Origin: an uncultured Bacilli bacterium
GTDB taxonomy: Bacteria > Bacillota_I > Bacilli_A > RF39 > UBA660
Length of the DNA: 5,136 nucleotides
NCBI GenBank assembly: GCA_934101745.1
Contig: CAKOSD010000090.1
Location: 1-5,136 of the forward strand
Direction: 5' to 3'
Positions within the stretch are counted from its first letter, which is position 1. Each line of letters opens with the position of its first letter. The translations under genes were made by a program, and so were the position numbers. Shown one piece after another: positions 1 to 5,136 of the stretch. The notes under the pieces were generated by a model. It was not told the DNA's origin, made no database searches, and worked only from the letters and a program-made list of their open reading frames with translations.

Positions 1-320
1 ATATTAAAATGAGTAAAGAGGCTTTCCAAAACTTAAAAAATTTAAAAAAATTCAATTATGAACATATTTATAGCAAAGCCAATTCGAAAGAAACATTAGA
101 TAAGTGGCAAGAGATGATGGAAACTGTATTTAATAACTCTTTAAAAGATTTAAAAGAAGAAAATGCTACTAGTGATATTTATATCTATTTTTATAAATAC
201 ATGAATGATGATTATAAAAAGAATACGCCTAAGGAAAGAGTAGTAATTGATTATATATCAGGAATGACAGATCGTTTCTTTATTACTTCTTATGAAAAAA
301 TAATAACACCTAATAATTAA
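1..320 (+). CDS. dgt: dGTP triphosphohydrolase (dGTPase), C-terminal part, 5' end outside window
   Basis: This is the 3' end of a gene that begins before the window. The reading frame is open from base 3 (Ile-Lys before the first Met at base 9), so that Met is internal and not the start. dGTPases are HD-superfamily enzymes that split dGTP into deoxyguanosine and triphosphate in the cytoplasm. The visible part matches the family's helical C-terminus. It opens with a segment like 'MS-x-E...L..LKKFNYEHIY', and it has the conserved block RVVIDYISGMTDRF at residues 77-90 counted from the Met at base 9. In relatives this block usually reads DYI-x-GMTDR(Y/F). The HD metal site lies upstream and cannot be checked. 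The frame ends at TAA (318-320). No convincing terminator follows. The assignment rests on recognising the C-terminal motif, so a related HD-domain dNTPase remains possible. Confidence 0.85.
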   Translation, partial: IKMSKEAFQNLKNLKKFNYEHIYSKANSKETLDKWQEMMETVFNNSLKDLKEENATSDIYIYFYKYMNDDYKKNTPKERVVIDYISGMTDRFFITSYEKIITPNN

Positions 321-390
321 TCTTAGAGCCTTAGTACCAAGATTCAATAAATTTAAGACATTATTACCGAATATTCATAAGTTTATAAAT

Positions 391-416
391 AGTTAAAAGT
401 TAAATTGACTTTTTAC
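391..416. repeat. Tandem 7-base repeat and inverted repeat overlapping the -35 box
   Basis: Two exact tandem copies of AGTTAAA lie at 391-397 and 398-404 and abut the -35 hexamer. An imperfect inverted repeat pairs 392-400 (GTTAAAAGT) with 408-416 (ACTTTTTAC), matching 8 of 9 positions around a 7-base centre that includes the first three bases of the -35. It could be a repressor operator, an AT-rich promoter-stimulating element, or a weak terminator for dgt (a stem with T-rich 3' arm). Chance is also possible in DNA this AT-rich. The repeats are seen directly; any function is inferred. Confidence 0.4.
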
Positions 417-433
417 CCGTTTAATAAGATAAT
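405..433 (+). promoter_or_regulatory. Sigma-A-type promoter for the membrane protein gene
   Basis: The -35 TTGACT (405-410) and the -10 GATAAT (428-433) are separated by exactly 17 bases. Each hexamer differs from consensus at one position. Transcription would be expected to start near base 440, which is at the Shine-Dalgarno sequence itself, giving a 5' leader of only about 14 bases before the TTG start at 454. The rest of the 321-404 gap shows no gene. Confidence 0.72.
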
Positions 434-440
434 ATAAGTA

Positions 441-447
441 GAGGTGA
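441..447 (+). promoter_or_regulatory. Ribosome binding site that fixes the TTG start at 454
   Basis: GAGGTGA lies 6 bases before TTG at 454. The TGA at 445-447 inside it is an in-frame stop for the downstream gene, so the frame cannot extend further upstream. The first in-frame ATG (652) would remove the whole membrane anchor. Together these make TTG 454 the likely start. Confidence 0.8.
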
Positions 448-453
448 ATTACT

Positions 454-2208
454 TTGCAAAAGAAAGAAAAAAACTTAACTATAACCCCGGAGGAAATAGA
501 AAATAATCATATTGTTAAATCAACTAAGTCCTATTTAATTGTCTTTAGTACTTTATTTTTATCAATATTATTACTGTTAGTAGGAAGTCTTTTCCGTACT
601 AATATTACGCCAGATTATCCAATTGTTTTTAAGGGTGCTGATAATCGTTTAATGGTAATAACTCGTAATAATGATGTTAACGATATAACGAATATTGAAG
701 AAACCGATATTGTTTATGCTAATAGTGATGTTAGATTCATTTTATATACGGATAAAAACACTTTATATCTTTTAGATACTACTAGTACTAGCAATAAAAA
801 GATTCTTACTAATAATGCGAGCAGTTATGGCTTTAGTAGTGATGATAAATATGTATATTACATTGAAAATAATAAGGACCTTCGCCTTTATAATCGCAAA
901 ACCAACGCATCTACCCTTGTTGATACCGATGTTACAAAATTTTTAGATATCTCCTTAAATTATGCTATATATGAAAAAGATAATAGTTTAATTGTTAAGG
1001 ACATTGAAACCGGTTCAACAGACATTGCCGCTAAATCTTATGAAGAAATTATTCTAAGTAAAGATGGAAAAAAGATGCTTTATTCTAATTTAAATGCTGA
1101 TGAGTCCTTAAATTATTACTTATATAACTTTGCCGATTCTAGCAATAATCGAATTTTAACTAATATCGAAGAAATATTAAGTTATAATCCTAACTTCACA
1201 AAATTTATCTATACTACCAAAACAACTGATACTATAAATATTTATAACAATATTAAAGATAGTAAGGCTAGTAGTGATAAAAAATTTGTTGCTTTAGATA
1301 AAGATAGTGTAACTAAAGAAGAATACGAGGCAAATAAAAAATTAGGTGAAGAAGTAAATTTGCGTAATGAAATGCGTGATTATGCTAAAAATTATACCGT
1401 CAGGGCCTATGATGTTTATTATCAAAATAATCAGACTAAGACTTTGCTGGCTAGCAGTGTTAACAAAGTTTATCTAGAGGATATTGCTGACCGCAAATTA
1501 ATTTATACTAAGATGAATTGGAATAATGCTTTTGATTTAGCCAATTACACATCCTTAGAAGAATTTAAGAAAGACGTTGAGATTAATAAAGAAAATGGCC
1601 TTTATTATAAAACAGTTGATACAGAATCATCCCTTGTTAAAGAAAATGTTAATGAGAATATAGTCGTAGAATTACTAAGTGGAGATGGAATTTACTTTAG
1701 TGAAGATGATAATTTATATTATAGTAAAGTAACTAATAAAAAAGCCAGCCTTTATAAATTAGTGGCTGAAAATTTAATCCATTCTATTAAAGATATGACT
1801 AGTGACATGGGTTTAATTTACTTAGTTAAAGAAGATAACACTAACACTTTAAAATATATAAGTGGTGGCAAATCAAGTGTTATCAGTACTAATGTTTATC
1901 CGGAATACGTAACAATTTCAGAAACGGAAAACGGTGTTTATTATTTAAAAGATTATGAAAATAATAAGGGAAAATTAATGCTTTATAATGGTATTATAAA
2001 TAGCAAGATTGCTGATGATATTAATTCATTTATTTATATTAATGATGATTTAATGTATGCCACGAAAAATTTTGACGATAATAGTAGTACATGCGATTTA
2101 TATCGCTTAAATGGTAGTAAATTAACTTTAGTTTATAAGGGAGTTTCAAAATGGTATAATCCTATTGCCAAAGAAAGTACTATTAATAAAGAAGCCCTAA
2201 CTAATTAG
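454..2208 (+). CDS. Single-pass membrane protein with large beta-rich, propeller-like extracellular part; function unknown
   Basis: The 584-residue product is not a family I can name. Residues 1-26 are polar, with Lys at 3, 4, 6, 22 and 25. One hydrophobic segment follows at about 27-47, then Arg48. There is no signal-peptidase or lipobox pattern, so it is probably a signal anchor with N-terminus inside and about 535 residues outside. That part consists of repeated short strands in the style 'D..Y.YY....L.LYN..T' separated by D/N/S-rich turns, as in beta-propeller blades (TolB-like or DUF5050-like sensor modules). At least four such units fall in about 75-275. A charged, probably helical stretch (286-313) then separates them from a second beta-rich half (about 314-575). 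It has one cysteine (547) and no visible catalytic motif. It has its own promoter and terminator, so it is probably transcribed alone. A role in envelope sensing or binding is a guess. Confidence 0.85.
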   Translation: MQKKEKNLTITPEEIENNHIVKSTKSYLIVFSTLFLSILLLLVGSLFRTNITPDYPIVFKGADNRLMVITRNNDVNDITNIEETDIVYANSDVRFILYTDKNTLYLLDTTSTSNKKILTNNASSYGFSSDDKYVYYIENNKDLRLYNRKTNASTLVDTDVTKFLDISLNYAIYEKDNSLIVKDIETGSTDIAAKSYEEIILSKDGKKMLYSNLNADESLNYYLYNFADSSNNRILTNIEEILSYNPNFTKFIYTTKTTDTINIYNNIKDSKASSDKKFVALDKDSVTKEEYEANKKLGEEVNLRNEMRDYAKNYTVRAYDVYYQNNQTKTLLASSVNKVYLEDIADRKLIYTKMNWNNAFDLANYTSLEEFKKDVEINKENGLYYKTVDTESSLVKENVNENIVVELLSGDGIYFSEDDNLYYSKVTNKKASLYKLVAENLIHSIKDMTSDMGLIYLVKEDNTNTLKYISGGKSSVISTNVYPEYVTISETENGVYYLKDYENNKGKLMLYNGIINSKIADDINSFIYINDDLMYATKNFDDNSSTCDLYRLNGSKLTLVYKGVSKWYNPIAKESTINKEALTN

Positions 2209-2217
2209 GACTTTTTT
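2192..2217 (+). terminator. Intrinsic terminator overlapping the stop codon of the membrane protein gene
   Basis: The arm AAGCCCTAA (2192-2200) pairs with TTAGGACTT (2205-2213) around a CTAA loop, with a single C/A mismatch in nine positions. Together with the arm's end, the T run covers 2212-2217. The TAG stop (2206-2208) lies inside the 3' arm, so the last codons of the gene form the hairpin. This would isolate the gene from the downstream peptidase pair. Confidence 0.72.
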
Positions 2218-2250
2218 GTTTAAAATTTAAAAAAATGTAAATAATAAAAA

Positions 2251-2260
2251 AGAAGGAGAA
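2251..2260 (+). promoter_or_regulatory. Strong Shine-Dalgarno-like sequence with no normal start codon at proper distance
   Basis: AGAAGGAGAA is a near-ideal ribosome site, but no ATG, GTG or TTG follows at 5-10 bases. The ymfF ATG is 44 bases beyond it. The only start-like codons at suitable spacing are rare ATT triplets (2263, 2267). The one at 2267 would encode a nine-codon peptide (I/M-KKQYNLIN) ending at TAA 2294-2296. The site may act through folding of the spacer, may serve a leader peptide, or may be a purine-rich stretch without function. Confidence 0.4.
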
Positions 2261-2263
2261 TAA

Positions 2264-2296
2264 TTAATTAAGAAGCAGTATAATTTGATTAATTAA
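2264..2296. repeat. AT-only inverted repeat between the orphan ribosome site and the ymfF start
   Basis: TTAATTAA at 2264-2271 pairs perfectly with TTAATTAA at 2289-2296, leaving a 17-base loop. If formed in RNA, it would shorten the effective distance from the AGAAGGAGAA at 2251-2260 to the ATG at 2305 to roughly a dozen bases. The stem has no G-C pairs, so it is weak, and such repeats arise readily by chance in this composition. Confidence 0.35.
2279..2284 (+). promoter_or_regulatory. Possible -10 element for ymfF-ymfH
   Basis: A perfect TATAAT lies 20 bases before the ymfF ATG, the same distance as the -10 of the upstream membrane protein gene from its start. No -35-like hexamer sits 16-18 bases upstream (bases near 2256-2261 read GAGAAT), and there is no TG extension. 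Since a terminator closes the previous gene, ymfF-ymfH needs its own promoter, and this is the best candidate seen. Confidence 0.45.
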
Positions 2297-2304
2297 AATT
2301 AAAT

Positions 2305-3582
2305 ATGGAATATAAAAATTATAAACACGATACCTATACACTTTATACAATTAAAACTGATAAATTTAAGACTTGTCATTTAGAAATAATATTTAAAAAT
2401 AAAATAAAGAAAGAAGAAATAACTATATTAAATCTTTTAGGAACGTATCTGGCCTATACTTCTCAAAAATATCCTAAGCGTCGGGATGTTATTGAGGCTT
2501 TAGAAGATCTTTATGATGCTAACTTTTATGAAACCAATACTAGAGTAGGGCAAAATATTTTTGCTACCTTTGTGATGGATTTTCTAGATCCTGTTTACTG
2601 TCAAAAGAATTTTTTAGATGACGTTTTAGCATTTCCCTTTGCTTTTATCTTCAATCCTAATTTTAGAAATACGGTTCCCGATAAGAAAATCTTTGAAGTG
2701 ATTGTTAATATGATTAAAAGTTCAATTCTTAGTAGTAAAGATAGTCCTACTAATTATGCCTTTAAACAAGCCTTTAAAACCTTAGGTAATGATAATCCGG
2801 CGGGTTTTGATATGAATGGTGATTTAGAAATATTAAAAAATATAACTCCAGAGGACTTATATAGTTACTATCAAAGATTCTTAAAAGAATTTAGTTGTGA
2901 TATTTATATTATTGGTAATTTAGATATGGAATATGTGGATATGAAAATAGCCGAAAATTATAAAAACAACTATGTGGTTCCTTCAATAACTGATTATTAT
3001 CTAAACTATCCTTTAAATAAAAAAATAGTTGATAAGTGCGAGATGGGACCTTATGAACAATCCTCGTTTATTATGCTTTATAAAACCGACATGTTAAGTG
3101 AAAAAGAAAAAAACTATGTTATTCATTACTTTAATTCCATTTTTGGTAGTGGGTCTTTAAATAACAAGTTAAACCAATATTTGCGTGAAGATAATGGCTT
3201 ATGTTATAGCACTTACAGCGCTTATCAAAAAATTGACAATTTGTTTATTGTCTATGCCGGTATTGATGCCGAAAATAAAGAGGCCTGTGTTAAATTGGTT
3301 AAAAAGGCTCTAAAAGAAATGCAACAAGGTAAATTTGCTGATGAAGAAATTACTTTTGCTAAGGAAAATTTAAAAAATCAGATAAAATTGAGCCTAGATA
3401 CAGAAACTAGTATTTTAGATAACTATGTTTTCCATAATTTAATCAATTCTCCCTTACTTAATGAACGCATTAAAGAAATTAACAATGTTACTAAAGATGA
3501 AATTGTTAATTTAAGTAAAAAGATTAAATTAAATTCTATCTATTTATTAGGAGGCACTAATGTTAAAGAAAATAAAAATTAA
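2305..3582 (+). CDS. ymfF: M16-family peptidase-like protein YmfF, non-zinc subunit
   Basis: The 425-residue product is close to the usual length for the family. It resembles the Bacillus YmfF group, which current databases often name as associated with EF-P 5-aminopentanol modification; its direct role is not well established. The N-terminal M16 fold begins with TDKFKTCHLEIIF (18-30). Where active enzymes carry HxxEH, it has a non-metal stretch (about 45-56), followed by LYDAN (69-73), so it cannot bind zinc in the usual way. The second half opens with ITPEDLYSYY...IYIIGN (180-205) and includes LREDNGLCY (293-301), whose R294 and Y301 fit the Arg/Tyr pair that a partner subunit supplies to M16 heterodimers. 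There is no signal peptide, so it is probably cytoplasmic. The ATG at 2305 gives the expected N-terminus; an in-frame TAA at 2290-2292 prevents extension upstream. It has no good ribosome site at normal spacing. The 3' end overlaps ymfH. Confidence 0.85.
   Translation: MEYKNYKHDTYTLYTIKTDKFKTCHLEIIFKNKIKKEEITILNLLGTYLAYTSQKYPKRRDVIEALEDLYDANFYETNTRVGQNIFATFVMDFLDPVYCQKNFLDDVLAFPFAFIFNPNFRNTVPDKKIFEVIVNMIKSSILSSKDSPTNYAFKQAFKTLGNDNPAGFDMNGDLEILKNITPEDLYSYYQRFLKEFSCDIYIIGNLDMEYVDMKIAENYKNNYVVPSITDYYLNYPLNKKIVDKCEMGPYEQSSFIMLYKTDMLSEKEKNYVIHYFNSIFGSGSLNNKLNQYLREDNGLCYSTYSAYQKIDNLFIVYAGIDAENKEACVKLVKKALKEMQQGKFADEEITFAKENLKNQIKLSLDTETSILDNYVFHNLINSPLLNERIKEINNVTKDEIVNLSKKIKLNSIYLLGGTNVKENKN
3549..3554 (+). 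promoter_or_regulatory. Ribosome binding site of ymfH inside ymfF
   Basis: A perfect AGGAGG lies 5 bases before the ATG at 3560, within the coding sequence of ymfF (its Leu-Gly-Gly codons). It supports ATG 3560 as the true start despite the 23-base overlap, and it suggests translational coupling of the two subunits. Confidence 0.88.
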
Positions 3583-4858
3583 TAAATATAATGAAACTAT
3601 TTATTATGAAAAATTAGATAATGGTCTAGAAGTATATATGTGGCCCAATAATAACGTTAGTAGTTATTATGCGACTTTATCTGTTAAATATGGCAGTGTT
3701 GATACTAACTTTAAAATCAAAAACAAAACTTATGAAGTCTCGAAAGGTATTGCTCATTTTTTAGAACATGTTAAATTTAATGAAGGACCAAATAAAACGG
3801 CTCATGAATATTTTAATAAATTAGGATCAGCCATTAATGCTTTTACAACATTCAATTATACTTCGTATGAAGTAACCGCCACTGATAAAATAAAAGAAAA
3901 TATTACCCATTTGCTTGATTATGTCCAGACTCCTTATTTTACCAAAGAACTAATTGAAAAAGAACGAAAGATTATTCTTTCTGAAGTAAAAATGGGAAAA
4001 AATAATCCTTATCAAGTTTTATATTATACTTTAAATGGTACAGTCTTAGTAAATGATAATCATCGTTATTATGTTACCGGGGATATTGAAGATGTTAAAA
4101 ACATAACCTTGGAGGAAATAAATTTAGTTTACAATACTTTTTATCATCCTAGTAATATGTTCCTAACTATAACAGGTAATTTTGACCCCGAGTATCTGAG
4201 TGTCGTTATTAAAGAAAACCAAAGTAATAAAGAGTTTAAAGCTTACTTAGAACCAGAAAAAATAACTGAAAAAGAACCGGAACGAGTAGCAGTCCGAGGA
4301 ATTGATATCGCTGGGAATATTGCTTTACCGAAGTTGAAACTAGCCTATAAAATAAAAAAAGACTTATTAGGCAATTTATCTGATTTAGAAAAATTAGTGT
4401 ATGTCCGTATTATTTTAAATGCTAACTTTGGAACGACTAGTGAGTTAAAAGAAAAACTATTAGAAAGCAATTTAGTAACTAAGTTAAGTACTAGTGCTAG
4501 TATTGTTGGGGATTATATTGAAGTAGTTATAAGTGCTGAAACTAGTTATCCTAACGAAATAATCAAGATATTAAAAGAAACTTATAGTAATATGGATATT
4601 ACTAAGAAACGTTTAGAAAGAAGAATTCGTTGTAATATTGCTGATTTTATCTATGGCTTAGATGATATTGAGTATACTAATACAGTAATTCAAGATAATA
4701 TAATTATGTATGGTAAATTAATAACTAATACGTATGATATAATTAATAGTTTAAATGTTAATGAGGCTAATAAGATTATTAAGGCTATGCAAACGGAGAA
4801 TAACTGCTTTGTAATTATGCATCCGATAAATAAAGAAAAACAATCTAATAATGTTTAG
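3560..4858 (+). CDS. ymfH: M16-family zinc metallopeptidase YmfH, catalytic subunit
   Basis: The 432-residue product has the classic M16 layout and family-typical length. The N-terminal half starts with LDNGLEVYMWPN (19-30) and has the inverted zinc motif H66-F-L-E69-H70. LGSAINAFTTFNYTSYEV (88-105) follows, with the conserved NAFT, and then E135-R-K-I-I-L-S-E142, where E142 is the likely third zinc ligand and E69 the catalytic base. The C-terminal half opens with ITLEEI...YHPSNMFLTITGNFD (182-209). Where partner subunits have R..GL.Y, this protein reads LLESNLVT (300-307), so the Arg/Tyr pair is missing and must come from YmfF. It probably cleaves a peptide or protein in the cytoplasm; the substrate is unknown. 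Relatives include processing peptidases of RiPP pathways (AlbF, PqqF), but no precursor or maturase gene is seen here. It ends at TAG inside a terminator hairpin. Confidence 0.9.
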   Translation: MLKKIKINKYNETIYYEKLDNGLEVYMWPNNNVSSYYATLSVKYGSVDTNFKIKNKTYEVSKGIAHFLEHVKFNEGPNKTAHEYFNKLGSAINAFTTFNYTSYEVTATDKIKENITHLLDYVQTPYFTKELIEKERKIILSEVKMGKNNPYQVLYYTLNGTVLVNDNHRYYVTGDIEDVKNITLEEINLVYNTFYHPSNMFLTITGNFDPEYLSVVIKENQSNKEFKAYLEPEKITEKEPERVAVRGIDIAGNIALPKLKLAYKIKKDLLGNLSDLEKLVYVRIILNANFGTTSELKEKLLESNLVTKLSTSASIVGDYIEVVISAETSYPNEIIKILKETYSNMDITKKRLERRIRCNIADFIYGLDDIEYTNTVIQDNIIMYGKLITNTYDIINSLNVNEANKIIKAMQTENNCFVIMHPINKEKQSNNV

Positions 4859-4868
4859 GTTGTTTTTT
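4837..4868 (+). terminator. Intrinsic terminator overlapping the ymfH stop codon
   Basis: AAAACAATCTAA (4837-4848) pairs with TTAGGTTGTTTT (4855-4866) over 12 positions, all matched with one G-T wobble, around a 6-base loop. The T run continues to 4868. The TAG stop (4856-4858) is inside the 3' arm, the same arrangement as at the end of the membrane protein gene. Confidence 0.75.
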
Positions 4869-4874
4869 AAATAT

Positions 4875-4905
4875 AAAAAAAACTCTCGAATTTGAGAGTC
4901 TTTTT
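4875..4905 (-). terminator. rpsD terminator, probably bidirectional
   Basis: ACTCTC (4882-4887) and GAGAGT (4894-4899) form a perfect 6-base stem with a 6-base loop. Read on the minus strand, the hairpin starts 7 bases after the rpsD stop and is followed by seven Ts (complement of 4875-4881). Read on the plus strand, it is followed by C and five Ts (4901-4905), so it could also back up the ymfH terminator. Confidence 0.82.
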
Positions 4906-4906
4906 A

Positions 4907-5136
4907 CTATCTGTTGTAATATTCAACGATTAATGCTTCGTTAATATCAGGATTTAATTCGCTTCTATCTGGGAAACGTAAATATTTTCCTGTTAACTTA
5001 TTAGCGTCAAATTCAACATAAGCAGGTCTATTTAAAGTAGCCTCAACAGCTGCCTTAATAGCAGGATGGTCTAAAGATTGTTCTTTAACAGCGATAACAT
5101 CACCAGGTTTTACTGTATATGAAGGAATATCAACTT
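4907..5136 (-). CDS. rpsD: 30S ribosomal protein S4, C-terminal 75 residues, 5' end outside window
   Basis: Translating the minus strand from base 5134 gives [18 protein letters not shown], the end of the S4 RNA-binding domain. Further on come the conserved segments [15 protein letters not shown] and, at the very end, [12 protein letters not shown] before TAG (4909-4907). These are characteristic of bacterial S4, a 16S rRNA-binding protein that nucleates assembly of the small subunit. In many Firmicutes rpsD stands alone and represses its own translation through a leader RNA; here the leader and N-terminus lie beyond the window, so that cannot be checked. The gene converges on ymfH, with 48 bases between the stop codons filled by terminators. 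No frameshift or other damage is visible. Confidence 0.96.
   Translation of the reverse strand, partial: VDIPSYTVKPGDVIAVKEQSLDHPAIKAAVEATLNRPAYVEFDANKLTGKYLRFPDRSELNPDINEALIVEYYNR

Noticed and set aside
27..53. An A/T-run segment (AAAACTTAAAAAATTTAAAAAAATTC) near the left end, resembling a bent-DNA or promoter element.
   Set aside because: It lies inside dgt and encodes the conserved Asn-Leu-Lys-rich helix, so AT-rich codon use explains it.
9..320. A complete 103-residue small protein starting at ATG 9.
   Set aside because: The frame is open to the window edge, no ribosome site can be seen, and the sequence matches the C-terminus of dGTPases. It is the tail of a larger gene.
1741..1770. 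A small inverted repeat in the membrane protein gene (GCCAGCC...GTGGCT).
   Set aside because: The pairing is short, there is no T run after it, and it lies in a continuous reading frame.
4109..4120. TTGGAGGAAATA inside ymfH, resembling a ribosome site or internal start.
   Set aside because: It encodes the conserved Leu-Glu-Glu-Ile of the second M16 domain and sits in a normal uninterrupted frame.
167..4500. Many CTAG tetranucleotides (for example ACTAGTACTAGC near 781), which are rare in some bacteria.
   Set aside because: A rough estimate from the base composition gives a dozen or so by chance in this length, close to what is seen.
2305..4858. A RiPP (subtilosin or PQQ-like) biosynthesis locus, because of the M16 peptidase pair.
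   Set aside because: No precursor peptide, radical SAM gene or transporter is present in the window, and the pair resembles the widespread housekeeping YmfF/YmfH group.

Overview
The window is very AT-rich and has Firmicutes-type signals: strong AGGAGG-like ribosome sites, a sigma-A-type promoter, and short hairpin-plus-T-run terminators. Its genes are dgt, a ymfF-ymfH pair and rpsD. All tryptophans I can locate use TGG, so the standard bacterial code fits. The best guess is a low-GC Bacillota/Tenericutes-related bacterium, possibly an uncultured gut lineage of Bacilli. This placement is an inference from composition and gene content. It does not rest on a marker comparison.

Layout, left to right. 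(1) Bases 1-320, plus strand: the 3' end of a dGTP triphosphohydrolase gene (dgt). (2) Bases 321-453: a 133-base gap with a good promoter (TTGACT, 17 bases, GATAAT), flanking repeats and a Shine-Dalgarno site for a TTG start. (3) Bases 454-2208, plus: a single-pass membrane protein of 584 residues with a large, beta-rich, propeller-like part predicted to lie outside the cell. It has no recognised function, and a terminator hairpin contains its stop codon. (4) Bases 2209-2304: a leader with a strong ribosome-site sequence that has no ordinary start codon after it, a perfect TATAAT, and an AT-only inverted repeat. (5) Bases 2305-3582 and 3560-4858, plus: ymfF and ymfH, overlapping by 23 bases, which encode the two halves of an M16-type metallopeptidase pair. 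(6) Bases 4837-4905: two terminators back to back. (7) Bases 4907-5136, minus strand: the C-terminal 75 residues of ribosomal protein S4 (rpsD), convergent with ymfH.

How they work together. YmfF and YmfH form one transcriptional and translational unit and very probably one enzyme. YmfH carries the zinc site (H66-x-x-E69-H70 and E142) but lacks the C-terminal Arg/Tyr pair. YmfF lacks the zinc site but has the Arg/Tyr pair (R294, Y301). The membrane protein looks like a separate single-gene unit with its own promoter and terminator. dgt and rpsD are ordinary housekeeping genes cut by the window edges. I see no CRISPR array, tRNA, insertion sequence or phage gene, and nothing that amounts to a new multi-gene system. 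The most open items are the unidentified membrane protein and the unusual start region of ymfF.
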